Part shown: positions 1-10,396 of the stretch, in pieces
Position numbering within the stretch: position 1 is the stretch's first letter
Layout of the letters: every line of letters starts with the position of its first letter
Source: a virus
Reading direction: 5' to 3' (one strand)
IMG/VR virus record: IMGVR_UViG_3300046167_000591
Span: 1-58,240 of that record
DNA: 58,240 nucleotides
Notes under the pieces: model-generated
Database searches by the model: none
Told to the model about the DNA's origin: nothing
What the model saw: only the letters and a program-made list of their open reading frames with translations
Made by a program: the position numbers and the translations under genes

Positions 1-664
1 TCAATTCATACTTTCCCGATGCCGATCAGGCTAATAGAAAAAATCAAAACAACACACAAAACGATACAGAGTTTTTTAACTCTTATATAAATGCTGAAAA
101 CAAGCTAACTCCGTTTATTACAGATGAAGGCGACTGGGGGCTAGGAGGTTCTACTAATGGCTATTCGCTTTGGAGGTGGAATGGAACAAGAACTATAGCA
201 AAAATTGGAATTGTTGAAGCAACATATAATGGGACTAATGGAGGAAGCAAAACTATTTCTATAGCAGATAGAATAGATAGAAAAGAATGGGCTAAAATAA
301 AAGGCAACAAATTAGTTGCTCCAAGTAAAAATGATCCAATATGGGTTACAGGTACCGGAAGATTAGGTGGTGCTGTTAGTGATACTAGTAATCCTTATAT
401 AATTATAGACCCAACACCAGTTGAAATTTATGTAAATGTAATTATTAAACCAAAAAACCCAAAATGGGGATATGATGTTGGAAGTTTAGGTCAATACGAG
501 TATACGCTGCTGCGTTTTCTACAAACTTTGAATTAATAGCAGAAGAACAAAATAAGTTAGTTATTGAAATACTTAAATATTGCGGTGTTGTTATAAAAGA
601 CCCACAAATTGTACAAATAGCTGCACAACAAGCACAACAAGAAGAAATTAACGAGAAAAGATAA
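1..664 (+). CDS. Tail connector protein, 3' part, frameshifted near base 505
   Basis: Continuation of the gene that starts at 58120. Frame 3 is open from base 3 to a stop at 534-536. The natural C-terminus is in another frame (about 510-664: STNFELIAEEQNKLVIEILK and then a Gln/Ala-rich tail ending in taa at 662-664). Adding one base at the tat-acg-ctg-ctg-cg site (about 505-512) restores one reading frame of about 260 residues in total. The C-terminal pattern (GSLGQY, then STNFEL, then a short helix ending in AAQQAQQEE) is typical of the marine podovirus connector family as I remember it. The break is either a sequence error or a real lesion. Confidence 0.7.
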
Positions 665-670
665 TAAGTA

Positions 671-1024
671 ATGGCGCAAATAACAGAAAATAACGAACAA
701 TATTATTCAGGTTCTCAAACGTTTTTTGATGCCAGTAGTGCAACAACAACGTTTCAAACTACATTTAATACCGATTTGGTATTTTATTCTCATGACCCTA
801 GCAATATAAATTATCCTTTAAATAATTTTAAACTTTATACTAGTCCAGATGGTCAAACATGGACCGAGTATACTTCTTCATTTAGTGTAACAACTAATAA
901 AATTACAACAGGATCATCAATTCCAGCCGGTACTTATGTAGCAGTACAATTAAAAAGATTAGATGGCGGCGAATACGCTGATCAAGAACGCGTTTGGAAA
1001 CACTACAGAGAACAATTATGGTAG
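671..1024 (+). CDS. Small structural protein between connector genes
   Basis: 117 residues, starting six bases after the preceding stop. The Thr/Ser/Tyr-rich composition with alternating hydrophobics suggests a mostly beta-strand virion protein; I recognise no domain. It lies between two connector genes, so a role in the head-tail junction or tail is inferred from position. Its last 62 bases overlap the next gene in another frame; both reading frames look protein-like there, so the overlap may be real. Confidence 0.55.
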   Translation: MAQITENNEQYYSGSQTFFDASSATTTFQTTFNTDLVFYSHDPSNINYPLNNFKLYTSPDGQTWTEYTSSFSVTTNKITTGSSIPAGTYVAVQLKRLDGGEYADQERVWKHYREQLW

Positions 1025-1881
1025 TTATCAATACATACCATTAAAAGAAATTATAGACAACTTTATGGTCGCTTATGTGGGTGATGGTAAATTAATACAA
1101 ACAGTTAAAAAAACAGATATATTATTTCATGCTAAAAGAGGTTTACAAGAATTTAGCTATGATACTTTAAAAAGTATTAAAAGCCAAGAATTAAGTGTGC
1201 CTCATAACTTATCTGTAATATTACCTCAAGGATTATGTTAACTATGTGCGCTTATCATGGATTGATGATTTAGGTGTGCGTAGAATAATACAACCTACAA
1301 GACTCACTAAAAGACCATCTGAAGCGCCTATACAAAGCGGTAATGGTATTCCATTACAAGATAACTTTTCAAGCAACATTGAAGGTACTTCGCAAATAAA
1401 TGAAAGATGGGCTAATGCTGATACTAAAAAAATTACAGGACAGTTTTCATCTACTGAACTTGATAATGGCTACAATGTTTTAGGATTTGAAAGTGGTTAT
1501 TATTTAGATGCTTACGGTAAAAGATACGGATTAAATCCTGAAACAACACAAACAAATGGTTGGTTTGTAATAGATGAAACACAAGGCAAAGTTAGTTTTT
1601 CAAGTGATTTAGTTGATAAGCTAATATTGTTTGAATACATATCTGATGGACTTGCGTATGACCGAGATACAAAAGTACCTAAGCTAGCTGAAGAGGCATT
1701 GTATAAATATATATTGTATAACGTTATTTATACAAGAGCTAATCAACCAGAGTACTTAGTACAAAGATTAAAAAGAGACAAAAGTGCTGCTCTTAGAAAC
1801 ACTAAAATAAGATTATCAAATATTAAACTAGAAGAAATTAGCCAAGTATTTAGAAACAAGGCTAAATGGATAAAACACTAG
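963..1881 (+). CDS. Neck / tail-tube-like connector protein, one-base frameshift at 1230
   Basis: Two adjoining open frames (963-1241 and 1231-1881) form one protein of about 305 residues once one G of the GG at 1230-1231 is removed: the sequence then reads LPQDYVNYVRLSWIDDLGVR across the joint. The N-terminus (MAANTLIKNAFGNTTENNYG) and the 'ENNYG-x-YQY' start are characteristic of a connector family common in marine phage genomes. It sits directly before the large tail protein. Without the correction the first frame ends at 1241 and a GTG at 1246 could only restart a truncated protein. The role as gatekeeper or tail-tube A analogue is inferred from position. Confidence 0.7.
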
Positions 1882-1887
1882 AATTAA

Positions 1888-4800
1888 ATGGCTGAAATTA
1901 AAAATACATTTTTAAAGTCTAAGATGAATAAAGACTTAGACGATCGTATTGTACCTAATGGTGAATACAGAGATGCTGTTAATGTAACTATTAGTCAATC
2001 AGAAGCAGGTGATGTTGGTGCAGTTGAAAATGTTAGAGGTAATATTGAAAAGCTACAAATAGATACTGATATTAATTTTATAGGCTCTTTAGCTGATGAT
2101 GTAAACAACGTTATTTATATATTTGGCACTGATAATACTTCTGAAGACGCTGCAACAGGAACTTGTGGTATATATAGATACAATGCAACTGCTAATACCG
2201 TTGTGCCTTTAGTTAAAGGTATTTTTCTTAATTTTTCTACGCTTTATCCAATGCACGGTATAAACTTGTTAGAAAATTTATTATTTTTTACAGACAATAG
2301 AAATCAGCCAAGAGTAATAGATGTTGATAAAGCACTTGCTAATCCTGCAACAGATCCATCACCATATTATACAAAAGAAGAACATTTATCAGTAGCAAAG
2401 TATGCACCATATGAAGCAATTGATGTTTATTATCAAACTACAGGAACAGCTAATGGTGCTACATCAGGAACTGGTTTTAATTTTGGAATAGCTGGCACTA
2501 CAACAGATATTCAAGTAGGTGATTATTGTGTTAATACTTCAACAGGGATATTTTTAGGAATTGTAAATAGCGTTGTAGTAACAACTAACGCTTCTGTAAT
2601 AGTTGATAGAGATATTTCAGCAGTTTTACCAGTAAATGGTAATGAAATACAATTTACAAGAACCACTATGAGCGACCAGTCTGGTAATGCTTCATGGGGT
2701 GGTGATCCTGATTTTATTGAAGAAAAGTTTATAAGACTAAGCTATAGATTTAAGTATGAAGACAATACTTACTCTTTAATAGCACCATATACACAAACTT
2801 TATTTATTCCTAAGCAAAGAGGTTTTTTTGGCGAAGACGATGAAGAAACAACTTATCAATCAACCATAGTTTCTTTTATGGAAAACTTGATTAATAACAT
2901 TGAGCTTTATGTTCCGCTGCCCTCCTCAAATATATCTATTGATTATAAAATTAAAGAAGTTGAACTTATATATACTGAATCTGATTCTAATATTGCAAAC
3001 GTATTACAGTCGGTACCAGTAGCAACAGTTCAAGCTAATATAGAAACAACTTATAAGCCAGAAAAAAATTACTTTAAGTTTGTTTATCAATCTCAAAAAC
3101 CTTTTAAAACTTTAACAACTGCTGAAACAACAAGAGTTGCAGATAAAGTACCAGTAAAAGCATTAGCACAAGAAATAATTAGCAATAGAGTTGTTTATGG
3201 TAATTTTGTAGATAGAAGAAACTCCCCGCAGTTTTTAGATTATAATATAGCTGCTCAAGAAAGAGATTTAACTGGAAGCCCTTTAGCTGCATCATACCCA
3301 CAGCATAGTTTAAAACAAAATAGAAATTATCAAGTTGGCGTAGTATTATCCGATAAATATGGTAGAGCATCAGATGTAATTCTTTCTGAAGATATTACTG
3401 GTATATCTGAGTTTCCAGCTTCTACATTATTTCATCTCTATAAAGAAGAAAGTTGGGCACCAGGTGTTGCTGATTGGTTAGGCGATTCATTAAGAATAAT
3501 ATTTAATACTGTAGTGCCTAGTGATGATTTATATGCAATACCACAAACATTTACATTAGCCGCAGCCCAAACGGGTACAACAATAGTTGGTACTACATAT
3601 ACTATAGTAGGCTTAGATGTTACATCAACCGTTGAGGCTGGTGAATATTTAAGAGCAAAGCAAAGAGATTTTACAAAAGTTGTCAGCTCAACTTTGGTTG
3701 GAAGTGATACTGTAATTGTTACTGAAGAAGAAATATCTAGTGTTTATTTATACACAGGTGGTTATCCAGCAACTACACCTGAAGAGCCAAAGTATGTTTA
3801 TACATTAGATCAAACCGGTTGGTATAGTTATAAAATAGTTATAAAACAAACCGAGCAAGATTATTACAATGTTTATCTTCCTGGTATACTAAATGGAAAT
3901 CCTATAGCTCCACTCGAACTTAATAGAGTAGCTAACATTGTATTACATTCTGATAATATAAATAAAATACCAAGAGATTTATCTGAAGTAGGACCTGACC
4001 AAGATAAGTATAGATCAAGTAGTGTAAGAATATATGGTAGAGTAAATAATACAACTACCGCGTTTTCTCCCACATATAATCAACAACTTTATTTAGGTAG
4101 AATTGATAATTTTGTAACACAAATAGCAACAGAAACAGACTTTTTTGCATCAGAATTTGGAGCTAGTGGTTATACTCCATTTGCTGGTTTTTATAATGTA
4201 AATTCTAACCCATTATTGGCTAAAATAGATATTTTTGAAAATAATGCAGCTATGAATATTCCGCCAAATATACCTCCTAACGTTGGCGTAAATGAGGCTG
4301 CATATACCGGTGATACTAATACTTTACCTCAATTAGCTGTGTTTGAAACGGAAGCTACTGAATCTAGGTTAGATATATATTGGGAATCATCAACAACAGG
4401 TTTAATAGCTGATTTAAATGAATTAATAGCTCAAAGCTTTGATGGCGTTGCTGGTGTTTCTTCGTTTAATAGTGTTTTTAACGAATCTAATAATTATGAT
4501 GGTACACCAAGCGGTTTACCTATAACAACTTCATTTAATCCAGTAGATGGTGCTGGAACAGCTATGTCAAGTACAACAGCGACAATTGACAACATTGTAG
4601 ATGGTAATGGCACTTCTGTTGTCAACGATAATAGTATTTTTGAACTTGATTTAATAAGTACAGGTCCAGACGTTTATAAAATTAATTGTAAACAAGACTT
4701 TGCTTATTTAGAAAGCAGCAGTACTTCAGATGTTTATACTTTTACTTTAAAATTTGTAGTTGGAACAACAATTTCTTATCATGATATATCTGTTGAATTA

Positions 4801-5928
4801 TTAAATGATAACCCAAGTTTAGGGTCTTCATTAGCTGATCAAACAATATTTTTAGGTGATACTGAAATTAGTGATACAATACAACCTATTTTAAATGGTG
4901 CAGCAACAAATACAGATGCTCAGTTAGTATTAGAAATTGATAGCCAAACAATGTTATCACCGAGTGCGGGTTCTTCTACAACTGCATTTGGTACTTCATT
5001 AACGGATGAAGGAAGTTTTCAAAGCGGTAAAATTACAGTTGTTGACGAAAGCCAACTTACTGCTGGTGACATTTATAGTGTAACTTATAAAGCATCTGAC
5101 GCTAATAAAGCAACTGGATTTTTAACAGATTCAGATACAGTACAAATAACCATAGCTGATCCTGTAACTTCACTTTCTACGAATACAGGAACTAACCAGT
5201 GGATTTACAAAGGTGGATTTGTAGCAAGTACAGGTAGTATATATCAAAAACCTATTATACCTTGTTCAAGTACTTATCCAGGAAAGGTAGGACATAGAAT
5301 ACAAGTAAACAATATTTATTCAGAGCAATCGAATATTCCTGGTTTAGGTCAAACAGGAGCGTTTACTTTAGCTATGCAAATTGTAACTGCTACAGGTGGT
5401 AGTAATAATGATTGGTTTGATCCAACTAGTACTGGAAGATACAGTAGTAACGTTCCATTTGTTGATTGGTTTGAATTTGATAGTGACGATTGTACTAGTC
5501 TTAACGGTACAACTAAAACCACTTACAACTCTGGTTCAGACCCTACAAAAAGAGGTATATTACTAGATGCAACTGAAATAACTGCTGGACAAAATATTAC
5601 TGCTTATATGCTTTTTGAAGACATCTTATTAAACAAAAGAGGTGCTTGGGCATTTGGAACTAGTGGTGCTTATAGCTACTCAGAAGGGTATGTGTCTATT
5701 AAATTTGTACTTAAGCCTTATGATCCAGTAGGAACTTATATTACTGATAGATGGGATGAAACTGATGGCTATCTTATAGCTAGCGGTACTTTGGATTTTG
5801 TTGGTTATCCTGAAAACGAAGATACTAATCCTTCGCCTACTACAGTATATGCTGGTTTAAATGACCCTAGTACAGTCATTGGAGTGGCTTGTGCTAGTGG
5901 AACTGGTAATCCTGGTACATCATGTTAA
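1888..5928 (+). CDS. Large tail / stabilisation protein
   Basis: 1346 residues. The N-terminus (FLKSKMNKDLDDRIVPNGEY followed by RDAVNV) matches, from memory, the marine-podovirus protein that occupies the position of tail-tube or DNA-stabilisation proteins. Residues about 1-800 look like repeated beta-propeller or beta-barrel segments with short Gly/Asp turns. Residues about 850-1130 are Ser/Thr-rich and resemble cadherin-like or Ig-like repeats (the NDNPSLGSSLADQ region). The C-terminus is Gly/Thr-rich and could bear receptor-facing domains. No catalytic motif is seen. It precedes a gene of related style at 5960 after a 31-bp gap containing a CACGTAAT box. The frame is intact over more than 4 kb. 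Confidence 0.7.
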   Translation: MAEIKNTFLKSKMNKDLDDRIVPNGEYRDAVNVTISQSEAGDVGAVENVRGNIEKLQIDTDINFIGSLADDVNNVIYIFGTDNTSEDAATGTCGIYRYNATANTVVPLVKGIFLNFSTLYPMHGINLLENLLFFTDNRNQPRVIDVDKALANPATDPSPYYTKEEHLSVAKYAPYEAIDVYYQTTGTANGATSGTGFNFGIAGTTTDIQVGDYCVNTSTGIFLGIVNSVVVTTNASVIVDRDISAVLPVNGNEIQFTRTTMSDQSGNASWGGDPDFIEEKFIRLSYRFKYEDNTYSLIAPYTQTLFIPKQRGFFGEDDEETTYQSTIVSFMENLINNIELYVPLPSSNISIDYKIKEVELIYTESDSNIANVLQSVPVATVQANIETTYKPEKNYFKFVYQSQKPFKTLTTAETTRVADKVPVKALAQEIISNRVVYGNFVDRRNSPQFLDYNIAAQERDLTGSPLAASYPQHSLKQNRNYQVGVVLSDKYGRASDVILSEDITGISEFPASTLFHLYKEESWAPGVADWLGDSLRIIFNTVVPSDDLYAIPQTFTLAAAQTGTTIVGTTYTIVGLDVTSTVEAGEYLRAKQRDFTKVVSSTLVGSDTVIVTEEEISSVYLYTGGYPATTPEEPKYVYTLDQTGWYSYKIVIKQTEQDYYNVYLPGILNGNPIAPLELNRVANIVLHSDNINKIPRDLSEVGPDQDKYRSSSVRIYGRVNNTTTAFSPTYNQQLYLGRIDNFVTQIATETDFFASEFGASGYTPFAGFYNVNSNPLLAKIDIFENNAAMNIPPNIPPNVGVNEAAYTGDTNTLPQLAVFETEATESRLDIYWESSTTGLIADLNELIAQSFDGVAGVSSFNSVFNESNNYDGTPSGLPITTSFNPVDGAGTAMSSTTATIDNIVDGNGTSVVNDNSIFELDLISTGPDVYKINCKQDFAYLESSSTSDVYTFTLKFVVGTTISYHDISVELLNDNPSLGSSLADQTIFLGDTEISDTIQPILNGAATNTDAQLVLEIDSQTMLSPSAGSSTTAFGTSLTDEGSFQSGKITVVDESQLTAGDIYSVTYKASDANKATGFLTDSDTVQITIADPVTSLSTNTGTNQWIYKGGFVASTGSIYQKPIIPCSSTYPGKVGHRIQVNNIYSEQSNIPGLGQTGAFTLAMQIVTATGGSNNDWFDPTSTGRYSSNVPFVDWFEFDSDDCTSLNGTTKTTYNSGSDPTKRGILLDATEITAGQNITAYMLFEDILLNKRGAWAFGTSGAYSYSEGYVSIKFVLKPYDPVGTYITDRWDETDGYLIASGTLDFVGYPENEDTNPSPTTVYAGLNDPSTVIGVACASGTGNPGTSC

Positions 5929-5937
5929 TATTAATAA

Positions 5938-5951
5938 AAACACGTAATATT
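5938..5951 (+). promoter_or_regulatory. AAACACGTAATA box (copy 1 of 4)
   Basis: One of four intergenic copies of AAACACGTAA followed by an A/T-rich run, each upstream of a rightward gene (others at 40681, 43313 and 58052). It lies about 20 bp before the ATG at 5960. It could be part of a late promoter or a regulator site; its function is not shown by the sequence. Confidence 0.4.
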
Positions 5952-5959
5952 TAATAATT

Positions 5960-7355
5960 ATGGCGTCATTAGAAATAGCATTTTATAACACATATATACT
6001 TAAAAAGTTAACGGACAGCAGTAGTGCTAATACAAGTCCAGAATGGGCTGGTGGTAATCCTTCAAATACGCCTGACCCTGCTAATGATTCTGAATGGTGG
6101 TATTTAGAAGAAGCAAGAATACGTGGTGGATTTAACAATACTATTACTGACTTAGGTAAAAAAGCATATATAGTTGAAGAAGATGATGAATCACAGCAAA
6201 GAACAAATGCGTTAATATATTCAGGTATATATAATTCTAGAACAGGTTTTAATGGCACTAATGTGTTTTCTGTGGCTGAAAATATAACTAAAAGCGTTGA
6301 CCCTGCTTATGGTAGTATACAAAAACTATATGCTGAAGATACTAATTTAACAATATTTCAAGAAGAAAAAGTTAGTAGAGCATTAATAGACAAAGACGCA
6401 ATATACTCTGCTGAAGGTGGTGGAACAGTAACTTCAACAAACTTAGTTATTGGACAAATAGTACCTTACGCTGGTAACTACGGTATAAGCACTAACCCTG
6501 AGTCTTTTGCTGTTTATGGCTATAGAAAATACTTTACAGATAAAAGAAACAACGCGGTATTACGTTTATCAGCTGATGGTATTACAGAAATATCATCTTA
6601 TGGTATGAAAGATTGGTTTAGAGATAATTTAGAAGATAAAACTAAACTTGAAGGTGCTTGGGATATTTACAAAAAGAAGTATGTTATTTCTTTACAAGGT
6701 GATGAATCATATACACTTACTTTTGATGAAAGTATTAAAGGCTGGGTAAGTTTTTATACATACTACCCAGAAGATATGGTTAGCTTGCGTAATAATTTTT
6801 ACAGTTTAAAAGATAATAAATTATGGCAACATAATTCAGAGCTTGTTGAAAGAGGTAATTTTTATAACAACGGCGTTACAAAAAGTAGCATACAGTTTAC
6901 AATGAATGCGCAACCGTCTCTTGTTAAAAACTTTAAAACTATAAACTTTCGAAGGTACGAGTAACTGGAACATGGATAGCTTTGTTACTGATTATGAAAA
7001 TGCTAAGTCAGATGATATAGATTAGCTTGATAGACGGCGCGTATTTTCAAGCAGGTATTCAACAACCATTTCAGTGCTGGTTTTGATCAGAAAAGAAAAT
7101 AAATACTTTGCATACTTAATAGCTAACGATACATGTATCTCAGACTCCTAATATATCATGCTGGGAAGCCGTTACCATTAGACGGTGTAGGAATAACGCT
7201 GGATGCAAATGGCAACGCATCAAAAAGTCAGGAGCTTAAAGGTTTTTACTCCACTGTTACATTGTCTAGTGGCGATACAGATAAACAGGTGACTTTTCAA
7301 CCATGAGAATTATTTGCTGTTTCGCGCTGAGTATAACGTGGGCTCTTCGTATTAA
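5960..7355 (+). CDS. Tail protein (second part of the stabilisation-protein unit), C-terminus disrupted
   Basis: The intact frame 5960-6964 gives 334 residues with beta-propeller-like content (SFAVYGYRKYFTDKRNNAVL; later SYGMKDWFRDN). From 6950 the natural sequence goes on in shifted frames: removing C6950 gives NFEGTSNWNMDSFVTDYENA, then fragments reading LIDGAYFQAGIQQPF, ENKYFAYLIAND, GKPLPLDGVGITLDANGNAS and FAVS-AEYNVGSSY, the last ending in taa at 7353-7355. The protein is therefore really about 460 residues and its last third is broken by several indels. In related phages, as I recall, this module is contiguous with the preceding tail protein. If the lesions are real, the virion protein is truncated. 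Confidence 0.65.
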
Positions 7356-7365
7356 ATTAAATTAA

Positions 7366-7809
7366 ATGGGTAGAACTTCAAAAAACAGTGCACAGGATTG
7401 ACAAGATTTTCTTGTGCAAAATAATGACTTAGAAGGTGTACACGGAGACGGTAAATCAATCGCTGTTGTTCCTGATATACCAATTACTAATTATTTTGCA
7501 GACGGTATATATTTAAGACAAATGGAAATGCCAGCTGATACTGTAGTTGTAGGAGCAATACACAATCATTTGCATGCGTGGTTTTTATTAACTGGCCGTG
7601 TGCTAATTAATAATAACGGTGAAATTATTGAACATATTGCACCTTGTTTTACTATTTCAAAACCAGGCGCAAAAAGATTAATATACGCATTGGAAGATTC
7701 TATTTTTGTAAACGTACATAAAAACCCTTCTAATACGCAAGATTTAAAAGAATTAGAAAAAGAAATTGTTTCAATGACAATAGACGAATTTAACGAAAAA
7801 TATAAATAA
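7366..7809 (+). CDS. Cupin-like protein, in-frame TGA at 7399
   Basis: The natural ATG appears to be 7366 (MGRTSKNSAQD, stop, QDFLVQNN); the TGA at 7399-7401 interrupts the frame where Trp (TGG) would fit. A GTG at 7414 could give a shorter 131-residue product. The core has a cupin pattern: HNHLHAWFLLTGRV (two His, then Gly at the turn) followed by the second motif around CFTISKPGAKRLIYALEDS. Cupin-fold proteins occur in marine phage structural clusters, possibly as virion proteins. No metal-dependent activity can be claimed. The TGA lies in the indel-rich stretch, so a base error is likely. Confidence 0.55.
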
Positions 7810-7810
7810 T

Positions 7811-8563
7811 ATGAGTTTCATAGCAGTTGGTGTTTCAGCCGGTACAGCGATACTTGGCGGTATAATAGGCGGCGGTAAAGCTAGACGACAAAGAAGAGCA
7901 GCGGCAAGAAGAGCTAGAGCTTTAGAAAAGCAATTAGAAGCTATAAAAAAGACTAGACCGCCTGTACCAGATTTAGCGTCAAATATAAGCGACTTATCAG
8001 GTGTTGCGCAAGATTTATCAGGAATGATTACAAATCCATATGCTAATTTAGGTGTTGCTACTGGTGCTGCTGAAATACAAATGGAGCAATCTGACATTGC
8101 TTTAGCAAATACTTTAGATACATTAAGAGCAACAGGATCTGGCGCTGGTGGAGCTACCGCATTAGCACAAGCCGCTTTGCAAAGTAAGAAAGATGTTGCA
8201 GCAAACATTGAACAACAAGAAGCTCAAAATGAAAAATTAGCAGCTCAAGGTGAAGCTCAAATGCAACAAGCTAAAATGTCTGAGCAACAAAGACTACAAG
8301 GTATACAAATATCTGAAGGACAACGTGTACAGCAAGCAGAAATGATGGCTGATCAATTTGAGTTTGGTGCTACAGAAAAACGTGTAGATCAAGATTTAAA
8401 TAGAGTTGCAAGTCAATTAGGTCAGCAACAACAAGTTCAAGCACAAGCTGCATCAGCTGAAGGCGCTGCATGGTCAAGCGCTTTAGGTGGTGTAAGTAGT
8501 GCGTTTGCCGGAGCTATTGGTGAAATGAGTTGGGATAAGGGCAAATTAACAACAAATAACTAA
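7811..8563 (+). CDS. Internal virion protein, Gln-rich coiled coil
   Basis: 250 residues. A hydrophobic Gly-rich N-terminus (residues about 4-22) is followed by an Arg-rich patch (ARRQRRAAARRARALEKQ), then a long Gln/Ala/Glu-rich helical region (about 95-215) and a short Ala/Gly-rich tail. This architecture, and the place just before two larger helical proteins, match the first of three internal (ejection) proteins of T7-like podoviruses, which leave the capsid to form a DNA-translocating channel across the envelope. The N-terminal segment could insert into membrane. Similarity is architectural, not residue-level. Confidence 0.55.
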   Translation: MSFIAVGVSAGTAILGGIIGGGKARRQRRAAARRARALEKQLEAIKKTRPPVPDLASNISDLSGVAQDLSGMITNPYANLGVATGAAEIQMEQSDIALANTLDTLRATGSGAGGATALAQAALQSKKDVAANIEQQEAQNEKLAAQGEAQMQQAKMSEQQRLQGIQISEGQRVQQAEMMADQFEFGATEKRVDQDLNRVASQLGQQQQVQAQAASAEGAAWSSALGGVSSAFAGAIGEMSWDKGKLTTNN

Positions 8564-8565
8564 AC

Positions 8566-10377
8566 ATGGGAGCATACGAAAATCCAGGACAATTTCAAAT
8601 ATACGACCCTACAGGAGATATAATGTTAGCACAGGCTTTTTCTCAAGTTGGTACTAACTTAATGAAGGCTTTGCAAGAAAGAAAACAAAAAGCAAAAGAA
8701 ACAATATTTAAAAGCTTTCAGTTAAATGAAAAAGAAAGAGAAGCACAAGCAAAACAAGATGCTGTTATTGCAAACGCAGCATTGGATGCTAACTTCGATG
8801 TTACCAAAATGCGTGATTTTATTGATGGGCTAAAAGACGAACAGTTTAAATTATCACAAAAAAGAAACTCATATATATCCAGAGGTGAAGTTCCACCGCA
8901 GGATTTAACAGACCAGTACGACCAAATTAGCAGTACTATTAGAATAGGTGTACCTACATTGTTAAATACTTATAAGCAATTTAACGAGGCTGGTAATCAA
9001 GTTACTCAAGGCGCTTTAGGAGATCAAGGTGGTACCTCTGCTTTAGTCAATTCAACAGCGATGGACTTGTTTGAGAAGTTTTCTTCATCGACAAAAGGTA
9101 AATACAAAATGGGCTGGATTACTGATTCAGATGGAAAACGTGAATTAGGTTTTATAGCTGAAGATGGTACGCAAGCTAGTTTTACAGGTTTATCTGAAGC
9201 AGCAAGCTACTACGGAAGAAAAGTACCTAATGCTGATCAAAACTTTGAAGACTCTGAAGTTATTAAACAACAACAAACAAAATACAAAGAATTATTTACA
9301 CCAGGCGCAATTCAAACAAAAATTGCAAATGATGGTATAGATGCAGCAAGAAAATTTTATAAAGACTACGGTAACTTTAGAACAGTGCAAAGCGGTAATA
9401 CCGTAAAAGAAATATTTGTATTAGATACTAATAAATTAGCTAATGTGGAGGCATCAGAATCAGCTTTAGATAATAGAGCAGCGGAAGTTGTGGCAAACTC
9501 TACGCCAGAACAGTTAGAAGATATTTACAATTCTGTATTAATGACAGTAACTAAAAAAGAAGAAACTGATCAATTTGGTAAAAAAACTACCAGAAATGTT
9601 TTTGTAAATGCTACTACAGGTGAAGAAGGAGATGTTATGTTATTTGATGGTAATACCACGCCTGAAGAAATAGAATCATTTAAAACAGCTTATAAAGATC
9701 ATTACAGAAGCGGCATATCTAGAGGTTTAGCTGAAACTATGACTTTTAATACTTACACTGTAAAACCAGATACTACCAAAGAAAAACCGATTGACACTAC
9801 AGGAGTTATAGTTGCTGAAAACTTGTTAGATTTACCTATAGCAAAACAATTTCAAGTTGTTGGAGGCGAAGGTGTAATGACTGAAGATCAAGAAGTAGAA
9901 ATGCTTGATAACTTTATAAAAACAGCAAATGCTGCTGGTAAAGGAATGCAGTATATTCCTGCATCAGCATTAGAAGAAACTATACTTAGTCAAAACGTGG
10001 ATGCTGGTGGTAATCCAACAACTTCAACAGACCCTAAAAAAGCAATACCAATACTAAAGTATTACGAAGATGAAAAAGGTGCTAAAAATCCAATAGATGC
10101 TAGGCAAATGATATTAGATGATTACAAAAATAAGTTTGGTGAGGCAGCTATTTACAAACTAGATAAAGGTGTCCCAAGAGAATTAACAACAGCAGAAAAG
10201 AAAAGATTAAAAACATATACAGGTAGATATGAACTTATAGGCGAGTCTGTTAATATTAATGATAGGACTAATGAAGTTTTGAAAGAAATATTTGGAAGAC
10301 TAGATAGCGGCAAAATAACTATAGAGCAATTAAATGCTGCAGGTGGTATAGACGCAATATTAAAACAATATAAATAA
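8566..10377 (+). CDS. Internal virion protein, mid-size
   Basis: 603 residues, mainly charged and helical, with no signal peptide or recognised enzyme motif. It starts three bases after the upstream gene's stop and is followed by the giant protein, the order seen for the T7 gp14-gp15-gp16 set. A lysine/glutamate-rich N-terminal helix (about 25-65: RKQKAKETIFKSFQLNEKER) and central beta-rich segments are visible. The role as second ejection-apparatus protein is inferred from order and size. Confidence 0.55.
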   Translation: MGAYENPGQFQIYDPTGDIMLAQAFSQVGTNLMKALQERKQKAKETIFKSFQLNEKEREAQAKQDAVIANAALDANFDVTKMRDFIDGLKDEQFKLSQKRNSYISRGEVPPQDLTDQYDQISSTIRIGVPTLLNTYKQFNEAGNQVTQGALGDQGGTSALVNSTAMDLFEKFSSSTKGKYKMGWITDSDGKRELGFIAEDGTQASFTGLSEAASYYGRKVPNADQNFEDSEVIKQQQTKYKELFTPGAIQTKIANDGIDAARKFYKDYGNFRTVQSGNTVKEIFVLDTNKLANVEASESALDNRAAEVVANSTPEQLEDIYNSVLMTVTKKEETDQFGKKTTRNVFVNATTGEEGDVMLFDGNTTPEEIESFKTAYKDHYRSGISRGLAETMTFNTYTVKPDTTKEKPIDTTGVIVAENLLDLPIAKQFQVVGGEGVMTEDQEVEMLDNFIKTANAAGKGMQYIPASALEETILSQNVDAGGNPTTSTDPKKAIPILKYYEDEKGAKNPIDARQMILDDYKNKFGEAAIYKLDKGVPRELTTAEKKRLKTYTGRYELIGESVNINDRTNEVLKEIFGRLDSGKITIEQLNAAGGIDAILKQYK

Positions 10378-10396
10378 TAATTTACAAAAATAATAT

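Noticed and set aside
7366-7809. TGA recoded as Trp across the genome
   Set aside because: Only this in-frame TGA (and one in the scrambled tail end) would need recoding; other genes end normally at TGA and use TGG for Trp, and the site is in an error-rich stretch.
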